A DNA stretch of 64,000 nt. Origin: CAVQDV01 sp963711375 (GTDB taxonomy: Bacteria > Pseudomonadota > Gammaproteobacteria > Coxiellales > Coxiellaceae). A model generated the notes under the pieces. The model did no database searches and was not told where the DNA came from. It saw only the letters and a program-made list of their open reading frames with translations. Made by a program: the position numbers and the translations under genes. Below are positions 1 to 9,525 of the stretch, piece by piece (the stretch's first letter is position 1; each line of letters opens with the position of its first letter). The stretch lies in NCBI GenBank assembly GCA_963711375.1, contig CAVQDV010000005.1, positions 868,001-932,000 of the forward strand. Direction: 5' to 3'.

Positions 1-1207
1 TACCCGACAACATGGGCTGGATAGTGTCAAAAATTGCTTGCACATTTTCTCCTTTAATACCATGCAGCACCACATCTTCTTGATGAGTAATTTGCTGGTA
101 TATAGCGGTTAACAGCAAAAGATATCGTGTATAGGCGGATCGAATATAAGTGTCATGAAAAATTGCGGCCTCATTTGGCGTACATTCACCTCGAATTACC
201 GCGCAGAGAGTGGCGGCTGAAGAAAGGGCACCCAAAGTAGCCATGTGCAAACCTGTTGAAAGCAGTGGATCCAGAAAAGCAGCGGCGTCACCGGCGAGTC
301 GAAAATTGTCACCCGAAAACTGCTGAGCAAAATAGGAATAATCATTCCAAAATTTAATTTCGCCCTCTTTGCTGGCTTCCGATAAAATATCTTTTATTCC
401 CCACGCTAAATCAATTTTTGACTGATATATTTGTTCTTTGCTCAAATGTTGACTTTCAAGTTCTTTGAAAACTTGATCTGATATTACCACGCCAATACTG
501 ATGGTCCCATTATGTAGGGGTATGGCCCAAACCCATCCAGAACCATCTGAAATGGCATTCATCAGGAATTCGCCAGGATGCTCTTCACCAGCATCATCTA
601 CATAATGCTTGAAATTTTTCCAATAACCACAGAGCGCGACATTGGCAAGTGCAGGTTGAAACGTTCTATTTTTTAAAAAGCGATTCGATAATAAACCCGT
701 TAGCCCAGAAGCATCGATGAGATAATCAAAATTAATGTCTCCTTCAGATTTATCCATTTTAATCCAGCGAGCACTAATTGGTTTTTCAGCCTCGAATATT
801 ACATCTTTGATGCGGGTTTCTTGAAAAACTTTTGCTCCTCTTTTTTCAGCCGCATTCAACAAAAGCTCATCAAATTCCGATCGAATAACCTGATAACTGT
901 ATTTGTATATCGGCTGCTTTCTAAAATCCGTATGGGCATCGGCAAGATCCTGCTTAATTTTCCAATTGGCACCATATTTTTTAATGAACCCATAATTATC
1001 GATTTCTTCTCGTAAGCCTAAAAATTCCAAAACCGGAAGTACTGACGGTACCATAGATTCTCCGATATGATATCGAGGGAAGAGATCTTTCTCGCACAGT
1101 ACAACATCAAGGCCTTCCTGCACTAAAAACATAGCGGCTAAAGAGCCCGCTGGTCCTCCTCCAATGATGAGGACTTGTGTTTTTTCAGGTATTATTTTTT
1201 TATTCAT
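1..1207 (-). CDS. Flavin-dependent halogenase-like FAD oxidoreductase (3' end outside window)
   Basis: This gene reads leftward off the window edge; 402 codons are visible. The start ATG at 1207 has an AAGGA ribosome site just upstream. The protein opens with an FAD dinucleotide fold (IGGGPAGS, residues 15-22), then GESMVP (49-54) and GFIKKYGANW with K77 at the place of the halogenase catalytic lysine. Further on come GWVWAIP, matching the WxWxIP signature of flavin-dependent halogenases, and GDAAAFLDPLLSTG, the second FAD/chloride-site region. These enzymes use reduced FAD, oxygen and chloride or bromide to make HOCl, which reaches the substrate through the lysine. It follows the PCS-GGT gene by 47 nt on the same strand and may be cotranscribed. 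The substrate cannot be guessed, and a non-halogenating monooxygenase of the same superfamily remains possible. Confidence 0.72.
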   Translation of the reverse strand, partial: MNKKIIPEKTQVLIIGGGPAGSLAAMFLVQEGLDVVLCEKDLFPRYHIGESMVPSVLPVLEFLGLREEIDNYGFIKKYGANWKIKQDLADAHTDFRKQPIYKYSYQVIRSEFDELLLNAAEKRGAKVFQETRIKDVIFEAEKPISARWIKMDKSEGDINFDYLIDASGLTGLLSNRFLKNRTFQPALANVALCGYWKNFKHYVDDAGEEHPGEFLMNAISDGSGWVWAIPLHNGTISIGVVISDQVFKELESQHLSKEQIYQSKIDLAWGIKDILSEASKEGEIKFWNDYSYFAQQFSGDNFRLAGDAAAFLDPLLSTGLHMATLGALSSAATLCAVIRGECTPNEAAIFHDTYIRSAYTRYLLLLTAIYQQITHQEDVVLHGIKGENVQAIFDTIQPMLSG

Positions 1208-1254
1208 AAAAATTCCTTATTCAGGAGTTCCAGTTAATTATAATTTTTTTTCTT

Positions 1255-3603
1255 TTAGCGACCAATAGCAAGACCTTCTTTTCGAGGGTCTGCCGCACCT
1301 AGCCAGCCACCATTTGGATTGCGGATAATGTTGGTGCTGCCGCTTACCATTTTTTTGCGTGTAATTTTTTCTCCCATTTTTTCCAGGGCATTTATTTGTG
1401 GTATGGGTGTGGAAGTTTCCTCAATGATTGGGGGTACATTCATCGCACATAAATTTGGGAAAGCATTCGCTTCCTTAGGGTTCATATGCATATCAAGCAT
1501 TAAAATTAAACTCTTGGCGACATAGCAAATAATAGGATTTCCGCCGGGTGCACCTGTAACGATATATAATGCATGATTGTTGTTAAAAACTAAGGTTGGT
1601 GCGATTGAAGAGCGTGGTCTTTTTCCTGCCTCAACTCGATTTGCAATTAATTTTCCATCTTTATCTTTAGGAGGAAGAGAAAAATCAGTTAATTCGTTAT
1701 TCAGGAAAAATCCATGTGTGAAAATATGGCTGCCAAATGTCCCTTCAACCGTAAGGGTGATTGAAATCGCATTTCCATCTTTATCTACAATGGAAATGGA
1801 CGTGGTGCCTGGTATTTTATTGCTGGTATCAGGAGCAAATTGCGAATTAGAATATTTTGGAGATCCCGCTTGTACTGGTGTTGTGAGAGGAGTGTTCGTT
1901 ATTAATTTGCTCCTTTCTTGCCAATATTCTGGTGACAATAAACCGGCAACTGGCTGCTTTACAAAAGCCGGATCCGCTAAATATTGATTTCGATCCGCGT
2001 AAGCCAACTTACTCGCCTCGAAAAAATAATATATCCACTTGGGATCATTATAATCATGACCTGAATATTTCAATTCATAAATTCCCATTAATTCAAGAAG
2101 CGCTACGCCTCCACCCGAAGAAGGCGGTATAGTGCAAATTTCATATTGAGAACGAAAATTACTGCAAATAGGTTGGTATAACTTTACTTTATAATTCGAA
2201 AAATCGTGCGCGTTAAATAATTCCGAACCAGCCTTATGATTAATCACAGAAATAATTTCGTGGGCTAATTTACCGCTATAAAGGGTATTTGGATTTTTTG
2301 CGATTTCTGTCAACGTGTTCGCATAATCAAAATTCTGGATAAGGCTTCCAACTGGCTTTATTTTGTCACCATCAAAATATACTTTTTTGGCTTCTATGTT
2401 TTTTTCCAAGATCGCTTCATTATCACATAAGGCATCATGTAATCGAGGGCTTAAAGGAAAACCCTTTTGGGCTAAATGGATGGCAGGAGCCAGCAAACGA
2501 TTCCATGAGAGTTTACCTTGATCTTGATGTAATTTATAAAGCAAGGCTACCGCAGAAGGTACCCCTACTGATTTCGGACTCAACACAGCTTGAATGAAAT
2601 TTATCGGTTTACCATCTTTATCCAAAAACCACTCGGGATTAGCCGTGTGAGGAGCGACTTCACGACCATCATAGGCTATTTTTTGCTTGTTTTTAGCAAT
2701 ATAGGTAAGGGCATATCCTCCACCACCAACCCCCGAAGATTCAGGCTCTGTTAGACCCAAAACAAATCCTGCTGCAATGGAAGCATCCACGGCATTTCCT
2801 CCAGACGATAAAATCTCTTGCGCTACTTCTGATGCAAAAGGATTATTTGTGACAACCATCGAATGCAAGCCACTTACTAGGGGAAAATTCTGTACGATAA
2901 TAAATCCGCGATAAACATGTGCATCTGAGTCAAAGGTATTCATTGCCTTCCATAAATCTTCAGTTTTTACCCATACAGGAGGATAACGATAGCGGGCTAC
3001 ATCCAATATCAAAAATCGATCGGTCTTTTTATCATAAGCCGCCAGGGGTGAAAAATGACCGCCTGCTTGCTCGCCTAATGCGGGTCGAAGAAAATTAACA
3101 ATAATGTAGCCGTCCTTATTATTAATCGTATTTACGGCGAGCATACGAAAGTCATTAATCGTTATTTCATTAGCATAAAAGTGCTGTACCTTCACACCAA
3201 AAGTAGCTAGGGCTTTACTGATCTGTTCGATTGTTGCACCTTGTTTTTTTACGAGCTCAGAGGGCAGAACTTTCTCTACGGCGGCAGTAAAAAAATTATT
3301 TTGGGTGAACGTTTTATAAGGGCCGAAATTCGGATCACTTGGAGCGGTAACATTTAAGGCATTTAAAACCATGACACTACTTGCAATACTGCAATAGCCT
3401 AAATTATCTTGGGAGACAAATTGCAAATTTAAGCGCCAAAAATAATCGGATTTTTGGCTTTGACTGAAAATTTGCTCACCTTGAGGAGTATCTAAAGGAA
3501 TTAAATTGGCTGGCACAGGTAACTGAGCCGCCATAGAAACACCGTTTATAAATACTGCACTGAGTAAGGCTATGGTTAAAGCCAGAAATCGATTGACCCA
3601 CAT
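1255..3603 (-). CDS. Secreted phytochelatin synthase-like / gamma-glutamyltransferase fusion
   Basis: The 782-residue protein starts at ATG 3603, which has GGGAGG about 10 nt upstream; a TTG seven codons earlier is less likely. Residues 1-25 form a signal peptide, so the enzyme should be exported. Residues about 30-240 are a phytochelatin-synthase (papain-like) domain with the triad C71 (GYCSIAS), H183 (GGHFSPL) and D201 (LDVARYR); the Cys-His and His-Asp spacings match cyanobacterial PCS. Residues about 250-780 are a complete gamma-glutamyltransferase: DGREVAP with the glutamate-binding arginine R314, the autoprocessing nucleophile T600 in TTSISIVDKDGNA, KRPRSSIAPT, and the GAPGG oxyanion region. 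Bacterial PCS-like enzymes mainly cleave glycine from glutathione, and GGT cleaves the gamma-glutamyl bond, so together they could release Glu, Cys and Gly. Both catalytic sets look intact. The activity is inferred. Confidence 0.93.
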   Translation of the reverse strand: MWVNRFLALTIALLSAVFINGVSMAAQLPVPANLIPLDTPQGEQIFSQSQKSDYFWRLNLQFVSQDNLGYCSIASSVMVLNALNVTAPSDPNFGPYKTFTQNNFFTAAVEKVLPSELVKKQGATIEQISKALATFGVKVQHFYANEITINDFRMLAVNTINNKDGYIIVNFLRPALGEQAGGHFSPLAAYDKKTDRFLILDVARYRYPPVWVKTEDLWKAMNTFDSDAHVYRGFIIVQNFPLVSGLHSMVVTNNPFASEVAQEILSSGGNAVDASIAAGFVLGLTEPESSGVGGGGYALTYIAKNKQKIAYDGREVAPHTANPEWFLDKDGKPINFIQAVLSPKSVGVPSAVALLYKLHQDQGKLSWNRLLAPAIHLAQKGFPLSPRLHDALCDNEAILEKNIEAKKVYFDGDKIKPVGSLIQNFDYANTLTEIAKNPNTLYSGKLAHEIISVINHKAGSELFNAHDFSNYKVKLYQPICSNFRSQYEICTIPPSSGGGVALLELMGIYELKYSGHDYNDPKWIYYFFEASKLAYADRNQYLADPAFVKQPVAGLLSPEYWQERSKLITNTPLTTPVQAGSPKYSNSQFAPDTSNKIPGTTSISIVDKDGNAISITLTVEGTFGSHIFTHGFFLNNELTDFSLPPKDKDGKLIANRVEAGKRPRSSIAPTLVFNNNHALYIVTGAPGGNPIICYVAKSLILMLDMHMNPKEANAFPNLCAMNVPPIIEETSTPIPQINALEKMGEKITRKKMVSGSTNIIRNPNGGWLGAADPRKEGLAIGR

Positions 3604-3680
3604 AGTTTCTTTGCCTCCCTGCAAACAGCAATGCTTGAATACCAGCTTAGCTTAGCTACTCCACCAATTCAAGGATATGC

Positions 3681-3686
3681 TATAAT
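3681..3686 (+). promoter_or_regulatory. Probable -10 element of the kinase-cyclase gene
   Basis: A perfect TATAAT lies 21 nt before ATG 3707. No good -35 is evident (the -35 zone falls near 3658-3664). Transcription from here would begin near 3693, downstream of the in-frame TTG at 3686, which supports ATG 3707 as the start. Confidence 0.45.
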
Positions 3687-3706
3687 TGGAGAATAAAGGG
3701 GCTTGT

Positions 3707-6700
3707 ATGGCAGATTTTTTTGGGTTTCAGGATCTCAAGAAATTGGCAGAAGGACGTGATCGAATCGTTTACTCAGCACTACGCTTGAGTGACCATAAGC
3801 CTGTTGTGCTCAAAACAATAAGCTCAGAACATCCTAGTGAGGACATGATCGCCCTCATGTACCATGAATACGAAATAAGCAAAGACTTAAGCTTACCGGG
3901 GGTGATTCGAACTTATGATTTTATTAATCAACAAAATCAATTTTTTTTAGTTCAAGAAGACATCCACGGAATTTCTTTACGCGATTATCTGCACACAAAT
4001 CCAATTACCGATTTATCGATTTTTTTATCATTCGCCATCAAAATGCTGGATCCGGTAAGCGATTTACATAAGCATCAAATTATTCACAAGGATATTAAGC
4101 CTAGTAATTTTATTATTAACCCAGAAACGCTAATGATAAGACTCACAGACTTTAACTTTTCCACAAAATTATTGCATGAAACACAGGAAATTGTGCCTCC
4201 AGAAAATCTAGAGGGCACTCTAGCCTATATGGCTCCGGAGCAAACGGGGCGTATGAATATGAATATCGATTATCGAAGCGATTTCTATGCCCTGGGAGTT
4301 ACTTTTTACGAGATGCTTTGTGGAGAGTTACCATTTTCCTATGATGATCCCCTCGAATTATTGCATGCGCTATTAGCTAATCCCGCACCCCTCGTCGCTA
4401 GTACAAAAATAAATATCCCGCCCACACTTGGTAAAATAGTGCAAAAACTCATGGAAAAAAATCCTAAAGACCGTTATCAAAGTGCAATAGGAATTAAGGC
4501 TGATTTAGAACAGTGTCAAAAAATGTTAAAAAAAATCGGAAAAATTGATTTCTTCCCACTTGGGCAAGATGATGTTTTAGATCATTTAAATTTATCTCAA
4601 AAACTTTATGGTCGTGAGTCCGAAGCCAAAATATTATTGGAAGCGTTTCACCGTGCCAGCCGAGGCGCGGTCGAAGCTCTCATGATATCTGGATATGCCG
4701 GAATTGGAAAATCCATGCTGATCAATGAAGTTCGCAAACCGATGGCTCAACATGATAGTTATTTTATTAGCGGAAAATTCGATCAGCTTCAGCTCAACAT
4801 GCCTTATAAAGGTATCACACAAGCCCTCAATGAATTAGCCCGATTACTGTTGGCTGAGCCTGATGATCGCTTTGAAATGATTAAAAATGAAATTAAGGAA
4901 ACGCTAGGCGATGTCGGCCAGATTATTCTCGATTTAGCACCTGAAATGGAACTCATCTTGGGACCTCAGGAACCGCTTGAAGAATTGCCTCCACAAGAAA
5001 CGCAAAATCGAATGGTCATCTTCTTCAAACGCTTTTTAAAAGCGATAGCCAACCAGGATCATCCCTTAGTTATTTTTCTGGACGATTTACAATGGATAGA
5101 TGCGAGCTCACTAAAACTATTTGAGTATATACTAACAGACAAAGAGCTAAGTCACATTCTGCTTATTGGGGCCTATCGTGAAAATGAGGTGGACGAACAT
5201 CATCCCCTCATTCAATTTTATAAAGCCATGCAAAGCAATAAAACGAAAATAAGTTCACTTAAACTGGCGCCCTTGACCTTGGAAGATTTCGAAAAATTTT
5301 TTAAAGACAGCTTTAATCGTCTTGATATGGGGATAAAACCCTTTTCAGTCCTCCTACATAAACGTACCAATGGTAATTTATTTTTCGCCAAGCAAATCTT
5401 GAACACACTCTATGAAGAAAAACTCTTGTATTTTGACTATAAAAAAAATCAATGGGATTGGAATTTGGAAGCCATTAAATCCTTAAAAATCACGGATAAT
5501 ATCGCCGATATTCTGCTTCATCGTATTTCCGAATTGCCAGAAGAAACTCAAAGCCTTTTAAAATATGCCGCTTGTGTTGGGATTGAATTTACCATCGAAA
5601 CTTTAATGGCTACGAGCGGGAAATCCCCAAAAGAAATCGATCGGGTGCTTTGGCCGGCCTTGCAGGAAGAACTCATTTTTGCACCCAGGCAAAGCTATAA
5701 ACGTATGGCTGCCATGCATCGTGAGGTTATATCAGATTCATTATCCACTGAAATTATTTATCAATTTAGCCACGACCGCGTGAAACAAGCGCTCTATCAA
5801 AAAATTCCTCTAATTGAAAAACAAAAAAACCATTTAATTATCGCTCGAATGATGATGAGAAGAGATCCTGAAGCTATCAAACAACATTTATTTGAAATTG
5901 TTGATCACTTTAATGTGGCAAGAAATTGGCTTAAACCGGAAGAAAAAAAACTCGCGGCGGAATTAAATTATGAGGCTGGTATGCTGGCAAAAACCTCAAA
6001 TGCTTTTCATCCTATGACCACCTACTTAAAAATTGCAATGGAGTTACTTGGCGAAGAGGCTTGGACCAATAATTACGATAAAATTTTTGCTATTAGCCGA
6101 GAATACGCGTTGAGCTTATTTTTACTGAACAAAGTCACAGAAGCTGAGGCTTTAACTTCTGAATTATTGAATCGCGCCAAAACAGATCTCAATAAAATCA
6201 GCCTCTATATCCTTCAAATTGCCTGCTATCAACTTCTCGCTCAAACCGAAAAAGGATTGATTATTGGGAGTCAAGCATTAGCGCTTCTCGGAATCCATTT
6301 TCCTACAAAAGCTTCCCGAATGCTAGTACGATTAAAATTAGCCAAAATATATTGGCGAATGCGTTCCTTCAACATTGAAACTTTGGAAAAAGAATTACCA
6401 AGCATTACTAATCCCTCAATAATAGCCGCTTTTGACATTTTAACGCCAATCATTGGAGTGGCGTTTTGGAAAAGCCCATTTCTACATCAGTATCTTATTT
6501 TAACGGCCGTCGATTTAATGCTTCAATATGGAAAACCCAAAGGTGCGGGTTTTTGGTTCCTGATGTATGCCTCTATCATTCTTCGCTTTTCAAATAATGT
6601 AGACCGGGCATTTAAATTTCGAAATCTAGGTATGAGATTATTAAATGAACATTTAGATAAATTTACGGCGAGCATTGGAATTTCGGCGACTGCTTACCTG

Positions 6701-9019
6701 AAGCATTTTCGGTTTCCAATTAAATCGGCCGAAGAAGATTATCAGCTCGCCATTCAATATGGCGCCGAAGCTGGAAATATTTTTGCAACTCCATTTTCCA
6801 CAGGTTCTATTTCGATCAATCGCTTAGCAGAGGCAAAATCTTTAAGAAACACAGTTGATTTACTTGAGAGCGTCTATAAAGCCTATAATAACGTTGGATT
6901 AGTGGATTCCGCACATCTTGCTGAAGTGAACTATTTAGCGTTAAAAAATCTTGAACTTGGAGAGCAAGAACATAGCGACGAGCTTAAAGAACTCGAGGAA
7001 AAAATAGCGAAATCCGACAATACTTTTGTTAAAATTAATCATTTTAAACGATTAAGCTTTTATTATTATTTTATGGAGCGCTATGAGGATGCTATCTCTT
7101 TCCGCGAATATTGGTATGCTGAAAAAGATTCTCTTCGCTTTAACACCTTAAGTTTCGAAATAAAGTCGCTTGGGGGACTTGCCTTGCTTCGATGCATGAC
7201 AAATGCTTCCTTTCTAAATAAATTTCACTATAAAAGACTTATTCGTCGAATTCTTCGAGATTTAAAGTGGGTATCAAAAGAATCGCCCGAAAATTTCCTT
7301 CATCATTATTTATTTTTAAGTGCCTCTCTGCACTATCTTCGTGGACATTATAAAGAAGCCTTACAAGAATTTAATTTAGCGATAAAAAATGCGAAAGAGG
7401 GCGATTTTTATTTGTGGGTAGCGCTGGGAAATGAATTGGCAGGCGATATGATCACTAAAGAGGAAGGTATTCGTTGTGCTATCGAATATATTCGCGAGGC
7501 ACATTATTATTATGCTCGTTTTGGCATGTCCACGAAAGTAAAGTCAATCGAAAAACAGCATCCCGAATATTTTAGAGGATGGGTTCAGACTCAACCACTT
7601 TATACGTCTTCTGCAACAACTTCTGCCAGCCTGGATCTCATGTCCGTCATAAAAGCTAGCCAAGCGATTTCTGGCGAAATCGTATTAAGCGAATTATTTG
7701 AAAAAATGCTCTTTATCGTCCTTGAAAATGCGGGCGCTGAAAGGGCCCTTTTTTTAGAACCCATAAAAAATAATTGGACAGTCACAGCGAAACTTGAATT
7801 CCATGAAAAAAAGCCAGAATTTTCTATAATCAACCTTGCCTCTAATCAATTTCCAGATCTGCCCCAGAAAGTAATCCAATTTTCTTTACGGTCGAAAGAG
7901 TCTGTCGTTCTAAACAACGCTACTCAAGATAATCAATATCGATTTGACCCCTATATTTCTCGAGCCAAACCAAAGTCTGTCCTCTGTCTACCCATATTAC
8001 GACACGAGAAGGTGCTGGGTATTATTTATCTTGAAAATAATCTAACGGTCGATGCGTTTACCAAAGACCGCGTAACGGTGCTTATCACGTTGGCTTCACA
8101 GATCGCTATTTCTCTGGAAAATGCGAGAAATTTCCAACTAATGCAAAATCTGTATAAAAGCACTGAACGTTTTGTCCCTAAACAATTTTTGGAAATTTTA
8201 CATCGTAAAAACATCGAAGAAATTCGCCTAGGCGATTCTTTGCGTCTCAATGTTTCCGTATTATTTGCCGATATTCGCGGGTTTACAACTCTTCTTGAAA
8301 GATTAGAGCCCGAAGTCGCGTTTGCACTGGTGAATCGGTACTGGGCTATAACCGCCCCTGCGATTCAACACAATCATGGTTTTATTTGCCAATATCAAGG
8401 CGATGGATTATTAGCTTTATTCTCCGGGAAAGCGGACGACGCGCTTGCCGCTGGCGAAACCATGCTCTCCCGATTAATTGAATTTAATCAGGAACAAAGA
8501 AAAATCAAAGGACCGGAGCTCGATATAGGTGTCGGCATACATTCTGGTTCAGCTATGATCGGAATTATCGGAGTGCAAGAAAGGCTTGAACCTACCATCA
8601 TTAGTGATATTGCCAACGCCGCATCACGAGTTGAAACCCTGAACAGAACCTATGAAACGCATTTCCTGCTTAGCGGCCAAACATTTAAAGCGCTTCAAGA
8701 TCCAGACAAATACTCCATCCGGAGAGTTGATAAAGTGAGACTAAAGGGAAGGGTGGAAGTAACTAATTTGCATGAGTTTATCGACTGGGAATTGCAGCTA
8801 AAGAAAATCAGCTTGGAAAAATACCTGAGCTTATTTAACGATGCCTTTACCGATTACGAAAAAGGAGAGTTTACAAAGGCCAAAGAAAAATTCGCCAATT
8901 GCCTACGCTTTCGCCCCAGCGACAAAGCAGCTGAAATATTAAGGGCACGCTGTGAGGAATTTGTTCAAAACGGCCCACCAAAGACCTGGGATGGGGTCTA
9001 CACCTTTACCCATAAGTGA
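3707..9019 (+). CDS. Ser/Thr kinase - ATPase - helical repeat - GAF - class III cyclase protein
   Basis: A 1770-residue cytoplasmic signalling protein. ATG 3707 is chosen over TTG 3686 because AAAGGGG precedes it and a TATAAT lies upstream. Domains in order: protein kinase about 1-270 (lysine K36, catalytic HKDIKPSN with D129, metal motif DFN rather than DFG at 148-150); a large AAA/NACHT-like ATPase with Walker A GYAGIGKS (329-336) and Walker B LDDLQW (D459, D460); a long alpha-helical TPR-like middle (about 620-1270); a GAF domain from about 1308; and a class III nucleotide cyclase with metal aspartates D1522 (FADIRGF) and D1566 (QGDGLL), followed by a short TPR-like tail. The usual purine-selecting lysine before the GDG motif is glutamine. 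Kinase-ATPase-GAF proteins of this build normally end in a histidine kinase; here a cyclase takes that place. The ligand is unknown. Confidence 0.9.
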   Translation: MADFFGFQDLKKLAEGRDRIVYSALRLSDHKPVVLKTISSEHPSEDMIALMYHEYEISKDLSLPGVIRTYDFINQQNQFFLVQEDIHGISLRDYLHTNPITDLSIFLSFAIKMLDPVSDLHKHQIIHKDIKPSNFIINPETLMIRLTDFNFSTKLLHETQEIVPPENLEGTLAYMAPEQTGRMNMNIDYRSDFYALGVTFYEMLCGELPFSYDDPLELLHALLANPAPLVASTKINIPPTLGKIVQKLMEKNPKDRYQSAIGIKADLEQCQKMLKKIGKIDFFPLGQDDVLDHLNLSQKLYGRESEAKILLEAFHRASRGAVEALMISGYAGIGKSMLINEVRKPMAQHDSYFISGKFDQLQLNMPYKGITQALNELARLLLAEPDDRFEMIKNEIKETLGDVGQIILDLAPEMELILGPQEPLEELPPQETQNRMVIFFKRFLKAIANQDHPLVIFLDDLQWIDASSLKLFEYILTDKELSHILLIGAYRENEVDEHHPLIQFYKAMQSNKTKISSLKLAPLTLEDFEKFFKDSFNRLDMGIKPFSVLLHKRTNGNLFFAKQILNTLYEEKLLYFDYKKNQWDWNLEAIKSLKITDNIADILLHRISELPEETQSLLKYAACVGIEFTIETLMATSGKSPKEIDRVLWPALQEELIFAPRQSYKRMAAMHREVISDSLSTEIIYQFSHDRVKQALYQKIPLIEKQKNHLIIARMMMRRDPEAIKQHLFEIVDHFNVARNWLKPEEKKLAAELNYEAGMLAKTSNAFHPMTTYLKIAMELLGEEAWTNNYDKIFAISREYALSLFLLNKVTEAEALTSELLNRAKTDLNKISLYILQIACYQLLAQTEKGLIIGSQALALLGIHFPTKASRMLVRLKLAKIYWRMRSFNIETLEKELPSITNPSIIAAFDILTPIIGVAFWKSPFLHQYLILTAVDLMLQYGKPKGAGFWFLMYASIILRFSNNVDRAFKFRNLGMRLLNEHLDKFTASIGISATAYLKHFRFPIKSAEEDYQLAIQYGAEAGNIFATPFSTGSISINRLAEAKSLRNTVDLLESVYKAYNNVGLVDSAHLAEVNYLALKNLELGEQEHSDELKELEEKIAKSDNTFVKINHFKRLSFYYYFMERYEDAISFREYWYAEKDSLRFNTLSFEIKSLGGLALLRCMTNASFLNKFHYKRLIRRILRDLKWVSKESPENFLHHYLFLSASLHYLRGHYKEALQEFNLAIKNAKEGDFYLWVALGNELAGDMITKEEGIRCAIEYIREAHYYYARFGMSTKVKSIEKQHPEYFRGWVQTQPLYTSSATTSASLDLMSVIKASQAISGEIVLSELFEKMLFIVLENAGAERALFLEPIKNNWTVTAKLEFHEKKPEFSIINLASNQFPDLPQKVIQFSLRSKESVVLNNATQDNQYRFDPYISRAKPKSVLCLPILRHEKVLGIIYLENNLTVDAFTKDRVTVLITLASQIAISLENARNFQLMQNLYKSTERFVPKQFLEILHRKNIEEIRLGDSLRLNVSVLFADIRGFTTLLERLEPEVAFALVNRYWAITAPAIQHNHGFICQYQGDGLLALFSGKADDALAAGETMLSRLIEFNQEQRKIKGPELDIGVGIHSGSAMIGIIGVQERLEPTIISDIANAASRVETLNRTYETHFLLSGQTFKALQDPDKYSIRRVDKVRLKGRVEVTNLHEFIDWELQLKKISLEKYLSLFNDAFTDYEKGEFTKAKEKFANCLRFRPSDKAAEILRARCEEFVQNGPPKTWDGVYTFTHK

Positions 9020-9028
9020 TGGGATTTA

Positions 9029-9058
9029 CAGGAGTTCACTCTAAAGCGGGAATTGCTG
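9029..9058. repeat. Dispersed palindromic repeat, AGGAGTTC...GCGGGAATTGCT family
   Basis: An imperfect inverted repeat just after the kinase-cyclase stop. It matches, in reverse orientation, the palindrome at 41315-41342 and is related to the one at 50966-50995. It may act as a REP-like element or a weak transcription end; it lacks a T-tract. Confidence 0.6.
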
Positions 9059-9103
9059 CATCCCTCCACACTTGCTACCATAGCCACCAACCGGGAGAAA
9101 AGA

Positions 9104-9475
9104 ATGAACTGGCACATCATCGTCGAGACCTTTGCAAGGGTTTGCATCGTATATACATTTTTCAAATCTGGCCTAAGAAACAGCCGAAATCCAAAACCTG
9201 TTATCGGTATGATTTCAAGCAAAAAATGGCCCTTTCCAAAAGCTATTTATGCCCTCACCATGATCCTATTGCTGGCAGCCCCCATCATGATCATTACCCA
9301 TTTCTACGATGCTTTCGCCGCCCTGGGCTTACTGGGATTCACCTTACTTTCTAACCTATTTTTCTGCACTTATTGGAAAGTGAACGGAAATAATAAGCAC
9401 ATGACAGAATTCTTATTCGATGCAAACATTGCCATTATTGGAGGACTCATCTTTATAGTACTCTCTTCATATTGA
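9104..9475 (+). CDS. DoxX-like integral membrane protein
   Basis: A 123-residue protein with about four hydrophobic segments: residues about 3-18, 46-65, 68-90 and 103-122. Size, topology and the amino-terminal pattern (ETFARVCIVYTFFKSGLRN) resemble small DoxX/DUF417-type membrane proteins. ATG 9104 is chosen because GGGAGAAAAG sits immediately upstream; longer versions from 9053 would add an unlikely extension through the palindromic repeat. Its role is unknown; DoxX relatives have been linked to redox and thiol stress. It lies 84 nt after the kinase-cyclase gene on the same strand. Confidence 0.6.
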   Translation: MNWHIIVETFARVCIVYTFFKSGLRNSRNPKPVIGMISSKKWPFPKAIYALTMILLLAAPIMIITHFYDAFAALGLLGFTLLSNLFFCTYWKVNGNNKHMTEFLFDANIAIIGGLIFIVLSSY

Positions 9476-9525
9476 CAAATTTATAAAAAATCTTTAGGGT
9501 ACGCCTATATTTTAAGGGTTTTTAT

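Noticed and set aside
3686..3706. TTG start adding seven residues to the kinase-cyclase protein
   Set aside because: The TTG overlaps a TATAAT -10 element; ATG 3707 has the ribosome site.
9016..9354. 112-residue plus-strand frame overlapping the DoxX-like gene
   Set aside because: His/Cys-rich, no ribosome site, and overlaps a frame with clear membrane segments and a good start.
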